Shown here: piece by piece, positions 48,196-58,839 of the stretch
How positions within the stretch are numbered: the first letter of the stretch is position 1
How the letters are laid out: each line of letters opens with the position of its first letter
From: Salminus brasiliensis
Taxonomy: Eukaryota; Chordata; Actinopteri; Characiformes; Bryconidae
Length of the DNA stretch: 64,000 nucleotides
Direction of reading: 5' to 3'
Assembly (NCBI RefSeq): GCF_030463535.1
Contig: NC_132899.1
Location: 16,408,490-16,472,489, forward strand
The notes under the pieces: generated by a model
Seen by the model: the letters and a program-made list of their open reading frames with translations, nothing else
What the model was told of the DNA's origin: nothing
Databases searched by the model: none
Position numbers and translations under genes: made by a program

Positions 48196-51100
48196 TGTTA
48201 TTGTTGAAAATATAATAAATATAAATAAAATGTAACCAGGTAGAGAATTATTAGCTGAACATCATTGGTTGCTGCAATTCATTATACATAATAACAGAGA
48301 TTAGCACATTTGAAATCAGTGTTAGTAGCATAACATAGCATAGGCTTGTTTTTAGCAGTGTAACAATAACAGATTGTACAATAACGGAGTTATTGGATAG
48401 TCTTTCTGTCCACTCAGTGTTGTGCAGTTAGCTATATGAAGAGATAGTAGCCAGTCGACTCGCATTAGCTTTAGTCAAGCGTCTGTCTCACTCACGCTCA
48501 CAGCGTTTACTCGCTACCTTAAATTGATTTCATTGCATGTTGCCCTGCTTTTAAGTTTGCTCTTTTTTAAAAGAGCATATGATGGACAAAAGAGATAGTA
48601 AAAACAGCCAGGATCTAGCACTAACACAGACACTCGCTTACCGTACCAGCTTTAGCATTCTTACGTGCCTTATTTGAGCTCCCTTTTCACAGACACCGTC
48701 ACAGACAAAGCCAGGGTCACAAAGCCTGATTCATGTAGCTACCCGTTTTCCTGATAGCGAGTCTGGCAATGCAATTGCAAGTATGAACAACAACCATATT
48801 CTCCTGAAGTAGTTGTAGCTATTTACCACATCTCAGCTTTGACTGTAAGGTCTTGTGCTAGTGGGCTGGATGTATGTAAATAAATGACAGCATGAATAAA
48901 ATGAGGAGATGAAGGGGTGTTGGTGTTTTACAGCCCTGTTTTGGTTATGCAAGTTTTTCTTTTCAATCAAGAGACAACAGTGTTTGTTTCACTTCCTTGT
49001 ACCAAACTCTCATCATTAATCTATGCCAAAGTAAACACAGTAGCTAGAGATGGGTCATGTTCTTGTGAGCCCCCTGTACTCCAACAATAAGATAAGAAAA
49101 ATGTAATAAAAGCAAAAGAAAACATAAAATAAACAAACGCCAAATCAAAACATCAAGACAAGTGTAAAAACAGAAACACTTCTGCATGACTAGAGTAGAC
49201 ATAGAGCAAACACCACTATCACACATAATCTAAAAAATAATAATAAATAAATAAATAAAACAGTGTTATGTGGCGCACTAATAATCTAATCTAAAATTAG
49301 AAGGAAAAAGTTATATAATATAAAAGTTTCATCTGTCACAAACAAAAAAAGGACAAATTACTCTAGCATCTATCTACATTATAATGTAGCCTATTTATAA
49401 GTGCTTGGAACCACAACAACTTATTCAGGCATTCAATTGTTATTTGGTTCTTTGCCTGGTTAACAGATTTTTTGGATAGGTGAAAAACCTTGGATGGTTT
49501 AAAATAATACAATAACAATATAATACATTTCGTTTCCACAGAACTAATGGATGTTTCTTAATTGCACCATTCTAAGTAAACTCTATATATTACGTGGAAA
49601 ATCCCAGGAGATAAGCAGTTCTAGAAATACTCAACCCAGCTCTTCTGACACCAACAGTCATACACAACCACATTTAAAATCCCTGAGATCACATTCTTTC
49701 AGATGATTGATGCGAACATGGCCTGAAGCTGAGAGATCATGTGTATCTGCATATTCTTTATGCATTGCACTTCTGCCCCACCATTGGCTGACTAAATAAC
49801 ACTTTTTGCTTAGAGTGTATGATTTATTTCAATGTAACATTCACATCAGTGTAACTAAATGCAGTTGTAAGTAATTTGGTACAGAGTTATCACAGAACAA
49901 AAAGCCCTGTATTAAATTGAGTAACACTAAAGTGCACATATCTATGATTGCCGTGAGTGCCGTGTTTTTTTTTTAATGTAAATGTTAGATGAACGCATTC
50001 ACCAGGATACGAATCATATTTTTCAAGGCATTAAACTGTTTAAACACTGCCTGTTCCAACAAACTACCACATATTCCTGTAAGAAACCCAACCCTAGTTA
50101 GCCATCACATACTGTATATCTAGGAAGCAGCACATTCTGCTGCGGCTTCTTCGTTTTCAGGAAATATGAGGGTTTAAATGTGGCCTAAACCAAGTTTTTC
50201 TTTAAAGCTGTAAATGTGGGTTGTGGTCACTGTTATATGAATATCTTTGGTAATGGGATAGGAGAAAAATGAGGTCAGATATCAGCTGGAATAGAAAAGG
50301 ACGCTGCCAGTGGAGGAACGCTCTTCATGTTCCAGTAAGCAGACTCTCCACCACCACAGAACCAAAGGTGAAACAGAAGTCAAAGAAAACTACCAGCAGA
50401 GGCGTACTAGAAAATTAGGGCTTGTGTGTGTCTGTGTGTCTGTGTGCTTCTCTAGCTCTCGCTCTGCTTAGTTTTTAACACTATATGCTTGTTTTTTTTT
50501 TTTTTTGTTTTTTTTTAGTGGGTTCATGCTTCTCTGGAGTATCTCTGCATCACACACTACCTTGTGAGATTTCTTCGAAACTCATTCCGCCCACATGTAC
50601 CCTCCACACTCAAAGCTGTATGTGTGTGTGAATATGCTTGTCTTCTCACATTAACACTTCATTTCTTGGTACAGCCAGTAAGTGTGTGTTGTTTCTGGTG
50701 GTTCTGTAGGTGTGTGCGGTGAGTGGTTTGGTGTTTGTGTCTGAGGAACGTTATGTTCAGGTGTTCACCATTCCTTTTTCATGACATAGACAGGAAGCCT
50801 CTCATCTCTCTGGTTTCCCATCTTCTCAAAGTCTAGAAGACAGTGTTGGCTACATCTCTTTGCTCGCTCTCATTTCTGCCACTTTGCTGAACACAGCCTT
50901 TTCTCAGTCTTGGTCACTAGTGTTTGCCATCAATGGCTCCAGTGTTCTCACTTTTTGACCTTGATCTCTTTTTAAGTTGTTTAATGACCTTCTGTGCTAC
51001 GCCAGGTCCAGCATACCTACCCCGAACGTGACTCATGCACAAAATCAAGGTTTGAAGTAAGTACATGCATGAGACTCATTGCATAGCACTGCTGCTTCCG

Positions 51101-51656
51101 TGCGCGCTACAGCACATTCTCAGCCGTTGTGTAAATTCATAAAACAACCAAGACTTTGCTGGAGCATCTGAAGGCCTGGGGGTTCACGGTACAAGTTTCT
51201 CTTGATTGGATACCCACCATGTGTCCCACCATGTGAGGATCACAAGACACAGGGGGCTCACATGCTGCAATGCGTTCACCACCTGGAGATGTTTGCTCTA
51301 TGCCTTTTGGCTAACAGCTCTTCCATTAGCCTCCTTGCAACAGGAATCCTGAGTCTTTAAACATCTGAATAATTTGAATAATGCTCATATTATCGCACTA
51401 CAATTGAATTACATTAATGGCCCCTGATAGCTCACCCTTACATCGAATGTGAATTGTTTTCCAAGTGGTCTTATTGTGTCTGCAGAGCACAGACGTCCTG
51501 TTTTCAGGGCATTGTTCAAAACAAAGAGAGAAGAAAGCAGGGAGAATGGAAGAGGAAAAAAAGTGAGCGGTAAGGAGGGGGGAAATGAGTTCTTACAGTA
51601 AAGGAACGTGAGTTTGAGCATGAGCTCCCGCTCTGCACCTCCCCTTCCTGCCTGTG
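48196..51656. other. Intergenic, 3.5 kb, no gene recognised
   Basis: AT-rich; A/T-only runs lie at 49230-49258 and a T-rich run at 50490-50517. A TGTGTGTCTG block lies at 50421-50450. No coding pattern is seen. Confidence 0.55.
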
Positions 51657-51683
51657 TTCTCTCTCTCTCTCTCTCCCTCTCTC

Positions 51684-51743
<60 letters not shown>

Positions 51744-51872
51744 TTAAGCTCTCAAACACATGCACTACCCCCTCTTTTTTCTCTCTCTCACTCCCTCTCT
51801 TTCATTCGGTCTATCTTTCTCTCACACACACAGACACTCACACACACACACACGCACACACACACTCACGCA
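51657..51872 (+). repeat. Long (CT)n and (CA)n microsatellite cluster
   Basis: An almost pure CT run (51657-51732) passes into CA (51731-51743). A second CT-rich block (51779-51800) and CA-rich block (51825-51872) follow. The pyrimidine run is a mirror repeat. All open frames here are low-complexity artefacts. Confidence 0.95.
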
Positions 51873-52035
51873 CATGCACAATGTGCGAGCAGTAAAGAGT
51901 CAACTCAATTAAAGAGCCTCTTTCCTGGAAACCAGGCTCTGATGGCACAGGAGGTATGTAGCGAATGGGAACCATGTGTGTTAGTTGGGGAAGGGTCAGA
52001 GTGTGTGTATATGTGTGCGTGTGTAAGTGTGTGTT

Positions 52036-52071
52036 GGGGGGGGGGGGGGGGGGGGGGGGGGTAGTGTTGTG
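52036..52071 (+). repeat. poly(G) tract, 36 G
   Basis: 36 consecutive G after a TG-rich stretch. It may form G-quadruplex structures. Its exact length in the assembly is uncertain. Confidence 0.9.
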
Positions 52072-52429
52072 GAAAAGACAGAGACCGAGGGCAGAAATAA
52101 GGAAGAAAAAAGACTGGAGGATGATTGAGTAGGCACATGCTGAGAAAGAACAGAAAAAGATGGGGGGTGGGGGAGGTGGGGTGGAGTGTTCTCGGTGAGG
52201 AAAGCGAGAGCACTCTCTCGGCTTTCCGTTATGCATGATTACCTTGAAATTCGGTGGAATGCTAGACAGAGCTATGCTCACTTCTTCTCCATAACCCTCC
52301 TTTCTCCCATTTCTCACCCACACACAGGCGCACTCACGTAATGCCACAAGCCATTAACTGTTTGACCACAGAGTCCCTGTTGTAAATCTCTCCCACAAGC
52401 CATCTTTCATCCCAGCCTGCACACTGTGA

Positions 52430-52835
52430 CCTCCCACAGCACCATAACCCCTGCAGAAAGCACAGGCCTAACCAATAGCTCTCTCTTACTAGGATTACCT
52501 CTCCTTGCCCCTAGAGAGAAAAGGCCCAATCAACAGCCCTCGTGCTGGGATAACCGCTCCCTTCCTCTAGAGAACACAGGACAAATCAACATCTCTCTCA
52601 CTGGGATCTACCTGCCTTTGGAGTACGTAGGTCCAATCAAAATCCCTCACATCTGGATAACATCAACTTTCCACTGGAAAACACAAGGCAAATCAGCATT
52701 TCTCCTGGTGGCATGTTTTTTTACCTGCTTCCTGAGAACACAGGCCCAATCAATCGCTCTCACACTGAGATAACCTCTACTCTAGAGAACATAGGCCACA
52801 TCAACATCCTTCTCACTGTGATAACGTCTACCTTG
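52430..52835 (+). repeat. Degenerate tandem repeat, about 55-bp unit, 7 copies
   Basis: The words GAGAACACAGGCCCAATCAA, TCTCTCACTGGGATAAC and CTCTACTCTA recur about every 51-61 bases from 52455 to 52835, strongly diverged between units. The 115-codon open frame over it shows an 18-residue periodicity and is explained by the repeat. The array ends 30 bases before the Tc1 element. Confidence 0.85.
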
Positions 52836-52864
52836 CTCTTGAAATACATTTAGAATCCATAATA

Positions 52865-53080
52865 CAGTGCCCTCCATAATTATTGGCACCCCTGGTTAAG
52901 ATGTGTTCTTTAGCTTCTAATAAATTGAGTTTTTTTCTAAATAATATAGGACCACAATGGAAAAAAGAGTAAAATCCAACCTTTAACTCAAGTGAATTTA
53001 TTCAGTAGGAAAAAAATCCTACATTAAGAAATAATTGTTTAACATCAAATCATGTGTGCCACAATTATTGGCACCCCTGA
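52865..53080 (+). repeat. Tc1 left IR/DR
   Basis: The outer direct repeat is at 52874-52895 and the inner at 53059-53080. The last codons of the transposase frame overlap the inner repeat. Confidence 0.85.
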
Positions 53081-54115
53081 TGTTAATACTTTGTACAACC
53101 CCCTTTTTTCCAACAAAACAGCACCTAATCTTCTCTTATGTTTCACAAGATGGGAGAATACAGATAGAGGGATCCATTCCTCTTTGCACAATCTCTCTAA
53201 ATCATCCAGCGACCTGGGTCCTCTCCTCTGCACTCTCCTCTTCAGCTCACCCCACAGGTTTTCAATGGGGTTGAGGTCTGGGGACTGAGATGGCCATGGG
53301 AGGAGCTTGATTCTGTGTGTGGTGAACCATTTCTGTGTAGATATGGCCATAAGTTTTGGGTCATTATCTTGCTGAAAGACCCAGTGATGACCCATCTTCA
53401 GCTTTTGGGCAGAAGCCACCAGATTTTGTTTTAAAATGTCCTGGTATTTCAAAGCGTTCATGATGCCATGCACCCTAACAAGGTTCCCAGGGCCTTTGGA
53501 AGAGAAACAGGCCCACAGCATCACTGATCCTCCCCCATATTTCACAGTGGGCATGAGGTGCTTTTCTGCATACTCAGCTCTTGTGTTACGCCAGACCCAC
53601 TTAGAGCATTTATTGCCAAAAAGCTCTATCTTAGTTTCATCTGACCAAAGCACACGGTCCCATTTGAAGTTCCAGTACTGCTTAGCAAACTCCAAACGTT
53701 TGCGTTTATGATTGTGAGTGAGAAAAGGTTTTTTCCATGCATGCCTCCCAAACAGCTTGTTGGCATGCAGATAGCGCCTGATGGTTGTTTTGGAGACTTT
53801 GTGACCCCAAGAAGCTACCATTTGTTGCAATTCTGTAACAGTGAGCTTTGGAGACCTTTTTATTTCTCTTATCATCCTCCTCACTGTGCGTGGTGGCAAA
53901 ATAAACTTGCGTCCTCGTCCAGGCTTGTTTATCACTGTTCCAGTTGTTTTAAACTTTTTAATAATTCCTCTGGCAGTAGATATGGACAGGTGTAGGTGAG
54001 TGGCTATTTTCTTGTAGCCATTGCCTGACTTGTGGAGGTCAACACACATCTGCCTTACTTGAATAATATGTTCCTTTGTCTTTCCCATGTTGAAGAGAAA
54101 TGGCCTCTGTGTCAC
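53045..54115 (-). CDS. Tc1 transposase, DD34E, uninterrupted
   Basis: A 356-codon frame (347 if started at the second Met, MGKTKEH, the usual start of this family). It cuts and pastes the element through the terminal repeats. The N-terminal paired-like domain has two helix-turn-helix units (about 15-55 and 72-125) joined by GRGRK (67-71), the place of the usual GRPR AT-hook. The catalytic core has WSDET (Asp159), FQQDND (Asp250) and NPIENLW (Glu285); 34 residues separate the last two. VKYGGGSVMLW is the glycine-rich box. Odd points: DPKLMA replaces the near-universal DPKHTA after Asp250, and the C-terminus ends in SGVPIIVAHMI, encoded by the inner terminal repeat. ATATTTATA lies just upstream of the start. 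Whether the protein is active cannot be told. Confidence 0.93.
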   Translation of the reverse strand: MTQRPFLFNMGKTKEHIIQVRQMCVDLHKSGNGYKKIATHLHLSISTARGIIKKFKTTGTVINKPGRGRKFILPPRTVRRMIREIKRSPKLTVTELQQMVASWGHKVSKTTIRRYLHANKLFGRHAWKKPFLTHNHKRKRLEFAKQYWNFKWDRVLWSDETKIELFGNKCSKWVWRNTRAEYAEKHLMPTVKYGGGSVMLWACFSSKGPGNLVRVHGIMNALKYQDILKQNLVASAQKLKMGHHWVFQQDNDPKLMAISTQKWFTTHRIKLLPWPSQSPDLNPIENLWGELKRRVQRRGPRSLDDLERLCKEEWIPLSVFSHLVKHKRRLGAVLLEKRGLYKVLTSGVPIIVAHMI

Positions 54116-54245
54116 GTTATATTTATACCCCAGGGAAACAGGAAGTTGTGAATTACTAATTAAATGTTCCTACATACTCTGATCAACTTCGTAAACGACT
54201 GTAGAATTGACAGAAATACTTTAATTACATTTCCTAAGAAATGTT

Positions 54246-54457
54246 AGGGGTGCCAATAATTGTGGAACAGGTGATTTTATGAAGAATAATTATTTCTTAG
54301 TCAGGGATTTTTTTTCCCCTTAAAATTCACTTGAGTTAAAGGTTGGATTTTACTCTTTTTTCCATCGTGGTCCTATATTATTTACAAAAAAACTCCATTT
54401 ATTAGAAGCTAAAGAACACATCTTAACCAGGGGTGCCAATAATTATGGAGGGCACTG
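54246..54457 (-). repeat. Tc1 right IR/DR
   Basis: The inner direct repeat is at 54246-54265 and the outer at 54427-54448, both as reverse complements of the left-end repeats. Confidence 0.85.
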
Positions 54458-54789
54458 TATTAGAGTTTGATTTCACTGTTTTGGAAAAAAAACCCGTCCT
54501 TGTATTGGAAATTGTGAATTGTTCCATCTCTCTAGGACTATGGATCAGTGTCAGTGCACTTTACGGAGAGTGCACCACAAAGACACCACAAGAAATAATC
54601 AACATTTGCACGATCTCCCGTCCCATATTTGTTACATATTTTACAATATTTTACAAACTGGAAATGAGGTTGCAGGTAAGGTTTCGTTTTGACAGTGTTT
54701 TCATGCAGATCAGCATTTCTGCACGCAACACACCTCTCCTCTAAACCTTCCTGCGGGTCCTAGGTACCATATGGGGGTTGACAATGCGT
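54458..54789. other. Intergenic right of the Tc1 element
   Basis: A short frame begins inside the transposon end and runs out. Nothing is recognised. Confidence 0.5.
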
Positions 54790-54885
54790 ATAGGGGGAGT
54801 TAGGACAATTCTAAGGGCCTGTAACTGACAGAGGCCCTAAAAACGGATTAAATGAGTATTTAAGCAGAATTGGCAGAATTGTTAG
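54790..54885 (+). repeat. Repeat head shared with 17335-17415
   Basis: GTTAGGACAATTCTAAGGGC, GAGGCCCTAAA and GAGTATTTAAGCAGAAT correspond to GTCAGGACGATTCTAAGGGC, GAGGGGCGCTAAA and GAGTATTTTGGCAGAAT beside the minisatellite near tha1. This is probably the same interspersed repeat. Confidence 0.6.
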
Positions 54886-55055
54886 AGATGTGGGGACCAG
54901 TGTAATATCTTTTCATGAGAGCCAAAATCCCAGGAAGCCCGTTCTTGGCTTTGTAGGCCAATGTCAAGGTTTTGAAGCTGATGCATGCAGCTACAAGAAG
55001 CCAGTGAAGAGAACGCAGCAGTAGAGTGATATGGCTGAATTTAGGTTCCAACATA
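54886..55055 (-). mobile_element. Retroelement-like repeat fragment
   Basis: GGCTTTGTAGGCCAATGTCA and AGCCAGTGAAGAGAACGCAG are words of a widespread teleost repeat. The minus-strand frame has HITLLLRSLHWLLVAACISF and FKTLTLAYKAKNG, like the C-terminal end of non-LTR reverse transcriptases (SLHWLPV...FKTL...YKA). Confidence 0.6.
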
Positions 55056-57311
55056 GAGTTTTCTTGGTGGTTTCTTGTGTATCATTTCGTAAAGTGGAAA
55101 CTGGGAGCGAAAAATGCTTTGCTATGTTTTAATAGCCATCTTCTGCTTTTCTGATCGTCAGTTAGTTAGCTGCTTACATCTTACAATTTCTAATCCAATT
55201 AGTAATTATTTAACCATTTTATTATAGCTTGCTGCAGAGGTTGTGTTCACCAAATTTGTTTTGTTATTTGCATACAACAGTCTGTGATATCTATGTGTCG
55301 GCTTATATGTGAAAGTATATCAAAGCATGCACACCCTGTCCGGCCAGTGCCATTGGGTTCACAGGTGCTCTGATGGCAGTTTCCTGAAGCTTATGTCACT
55401 GAGCCTGTGGAAATGATGGTGGAGCAGAAATGCTTTGTAGAAAAAAACAGCCAGAGCTGAACCTCATGTGGGGTGGACCAGCCAGACAATGACATTGACC
55501 ACCTGCTTTGATGTCTAATGAAAATTGCAGTGACTGCTATATTACAGTAAATAGAAGTATATTAGATGCGTACCAAACAGCAACTGAAGGGACGTGTAAG
55601 TAAGATGGGTATAACGTCTTTATGGTGAAACAGTTGACACTGCTGTGCACAAATGTGAGGAAGCAACACAAGTCAAGCATTCATTTACATACACATTCCA
55701 CATTCCGCATACACTTTCACACTCTTATGCACACACATACGGCCACTCGCACTCAAAACACAGTCTTCCCTGGGCCTCTGCAGTCGTACAGGATGTATAA
55801 AAAACTGCCTCACATTCCTTTCCTGTTAGGTCAACCACAATATGGGACTGACACACGAGAGGACTGGACTGCTTCCCAGCACACACTAACCCTCTGGAGT
55901 CCTGTTACTCCTAGTCTCTGTGCGAGGCCTTTGCACACACACTCACACATATACACACACATTCATATATACTCATACAAAAGTGAAAACACTGCTTCTT
56001 TAGTAAAATCAAACTTATGGGCCTAACTTATCCAAACAGTGGAACCATAAACTGTTCTCAGGCCAGCTGTGTGGTGCTAAGCTCTCCAAAGATATCAAGG
56101 ATAGGTTTTCATTTTAAAATGTATGTGTTTCTGTACCATGCTGGGAATTTTGCAGACCTCTGTTTACATGAGCTTTAGTGTATTGAAAGGTTTGTTATTA
56201 AAGATTCCTTGAGGACTCAAAGTAAACTCCTCAGCCGATTTTATGAGCGTTGCACCAATCATGAGAGGTTTTTGCAAGCAATGCTAATAGAAACACAGGA
56301 AGGAGAGCTGTAAACCATGCTTATTCAGGTTTCATTTGGTTCTTCCATTTAGAGGTTGCGGTTTCAGTTTATAAAATCAAGTGATGAGTTCGTCTTGAGG
56401 TTCTAAATTGATGTGTATGTTAGATCTGGTCACAGTGACGATGACTTTGTCTTTATCGTGAATAGCTTTTTCTCACAAAGCACACGGTGGCTATGTGAAC
56501 GGGATGCCACAAAGAAAGAGACGATAACTTGATAACAATCTGATAATCATGGCAAATCTGAGGAGCAGAAGTTGCTGCACTGTTCTGCGTCAGCTCTTAA
56601 TCTTGTAGCTCTTTACCATTCTGAAGAGCTTACTGCAGCCCTAAAGTGTGCTGCATGCTCCTGAGTTCTGAGTTTGCTTGATAAGAATTAGCATTTTGCT
56701 TATTTTTCTGCAAAAGCATTAGTTTTACTTTATTAGGCTATTTAGAAACTTCAGCAAAATCCAAGCACTTGCAATGCAAGCTCAGGAGAGTGCACTGTAG
56801 TTGATGATTTGCCATTATGGTTAACAGAAAGCCCATCAGAACTGTGAAGAGAAAAAAGATTGAGAGATGATTTACAGGAAACCCCTGATTGTCACCTTGA
56901 TGGCTGTGGATAGCTGGGAAATGTAAACTTCCTGCACGGCACTCCTGCTATCTCTCCTTCTCTGCAGCCTGCAGTGGGTGTCTTGTGTCACATGTGAAAG
57001 AAACCATCGTCTGTGGGTTTTGTGTGCGTGAGTGTGTCATATTTAGTGTACACAAAAGCCATACTGTATTTGCGAGCCGGGTGGGGGCGGGGGGGTGTCG
57101 GGAACTCCACGGCCCTAGGGCTTTGTGTTTGGCGGGCGTTGGCTCTGACTGTTTAAGCCGTGGACTCACTGACATCAGCTTTTGTTTCTGGACCTTGGAG
57201 GAGATGGATGGAGGAGAGGAGGGGCCTAAACAAGCGCAAAGAAAAGGTGGAGATTTCCCAAATGGCATGAAAGGAATACAGCAGGAGATAGTAGAGTTGT
57301 GCAAAGCAATC

Positions 57312-57357
<46 letters not shown>

Positions 57358-58117
57358 TCCTTTGCCAAACATTTCCTGTAATATAAACCAGCCACAGAGT
57401 CTACCTCTCTACCATGTGTACCTCAGCCTGGCCCCTCCACACACTCTCACACAAAAACACATCATGGCTTCTGTTTGGATGTCTGGTACTAATGAGCATG
57501 GAATTTACCCACAATGCTCAGGCATGAGTGAAAGCATATCAATCTTTACTTTACTACTAAGTTCTTTTCTGGGTATTGAATAAATTTATTTGTTTGTTTC
57601 AGTCACATGACCACAGCACATAAGCCCCTTTCACACATGCAATCCTACTAATAATTGAATGGCTGCCATTTCTGCCATTTCTACTGTTCAAATCTACCTT
57701 TCTCCATTAATAATATGTCATCGTAATAAGGTTGTTGTGTTTACACAGTGAATAAGATTGCATGTGACAATTAATCACTTCTAATAAAAATAATAATCTT
57801 AAACTGTACTCTGAATGAGCTAAATGTGCCTTCTCTGGGGGAAAAATACAGTGCATCCAACAAGAATGAACGTCTTGTCAACAACAAAAGCATGATATGA
57901 CACAGCTCTGTTTTACAGAAGATTAAAACCTGCAAAAACACTGAACTAGTCAAGGCCTGTGGAAGGAGATTATGTAAACACAAGCCAGATTGGAAATCCC
58001 AGTAACGTTGACATGGCAGTTTACCCAGGCAAACCTAGTATAATTCCTGGGGTGGGCGCGAGGGTGAACATAAGAACAAGAACAGATACCTTCCCACCCA
58101 AAAACAGTGACTGTGAT
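55056..58117. other. Intergenic, 3 kb, no gene recognised
   Basis: (TG)n at 57313-57356. CA-rich at 55930-55965. A frame at 57959-58177 contains YPGKPSIIPG and YPGNPSYI and runs into the palindrome; it has no known domain. Confidence 0.5.
57313..57356 (+). repeat. (TG)n microsatellite
   Basis: About 22 uninterrupted TG units. Confidence 0.95.
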
Positions 58118-58225
58118 CTCAATCACAGCCAGAATTCTTCGAACTTTGTGTACCCAGGGAACCCTTCATACATATGAAGGGTTCCCTGGGTACACAAAGT
58201 TCGAAGAATTCTGGCTGTGATTGAG
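58118..58225. repeat. Perfect 52-bp inverted repeat with 4-base loop
   Basis: The left arm 58118-58169 (starts CTCAATCACAGCCAGAATTC, ends GGGAACCCTTCAT) and the right arm 58174-58225 (starts ATGAAGGGTTCCCTGGGTAC) are exact reverse complements. The loop is ACAT. The pairing stops abruptly on both sides. Confidence 0.98.
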
Positions 58226-58839
58226 AACAACCCACAGAATCCCAAATATTTTTTTTATGAATACAGCCCCTCTATTTCAATATTACAATATACCATTATA
58301 TACAGTTAATGGGAGCATAAGCTCCTCTCCAGTGAAGGGCAGCTTTAGGCTCTTAATGATCAGCTGAGCTGCTAACAATGCTCAGACTCTCTATTCGCTT
58401 TTTCTGAAGATTCTCCTCCTCCTGGCATTTAAACAGGTATTTCTTTTTTGCTGGTATAATCACAGTGCCGTAGATCTAGATGTAGCTTGGCTACATTTAT
58501 TGCCTTGTTTACTAGAACCATGAGATGTTTTGCTCAGCTTCCAATATTCGCATTAAAACAAATTTGATGATGTCATCATTGTACTTGAATCTTAGTTGAT
58601 TTCCCAGCTAGAAATATTTGGTTTGTAAGATGTTACATGAACATTGTGAATATTATGATTTTGGTTCGTTGAAAGTTCAATCTGTCAAGGTTTCTGGAAG
58701 TTCCTAGAATGGTTTTATTTACTTTACTTTATTCTCAAAGTTGAACATGGTCTTTTCATGTTTTGTAGGCATAGTTCAAAACGTAATGAAAGTTCATCGT
58801 CAACTTTTTTATTATCAGTGTATATTCAATTCAGAAAAT
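58226..58839. other. Intergenic, nothing recognised
   Basis: AT-rich sequence without gene or repeat that I recognise. Confidence 0.5.

Larger units (their letters stand above)
52865..54457 (-). mobile_element. Complete Tc1-type transposon (1593 bp, IR/DR)
   Basis: Both ends read CAGTGCCCTCCATAATTATT inwards and are flanked by TA (52863-52864 and 54458-54459), the Tc1/mariner target duplication. The outer 130 bases of the two ends differ at only about three positions by eye. Each end carries an outer and an inner direct repeat around ATTATTGGCACCCCT or CAATTATTGGCACCCCT (IR/DR type). A single uninterrupted transposase frame lies between them on the minus strand. The small end divergence and open frame suggest recent insertion. 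Confidence 0.95.

Noticed and set aside
51838..52347. Long minus-strand frame with proline-rich stretch
   Set aside because: It is created by the poly(G), CA and CT tracts; there is no real sequence complexity.
52426..52773. 115-codon plus-strand frame
   Set aside because: Its 18-residue periodicity is explained by the 55-bp tandem repeat.
58133..58143. TTCTTCGAA as a STAT site for socs3
   Set aside because: TTCNNNGAA is expected many times by chance in 64 kb, and this one lies about 5.4 kb beyond the socs3 stop codon inside a palindrome.
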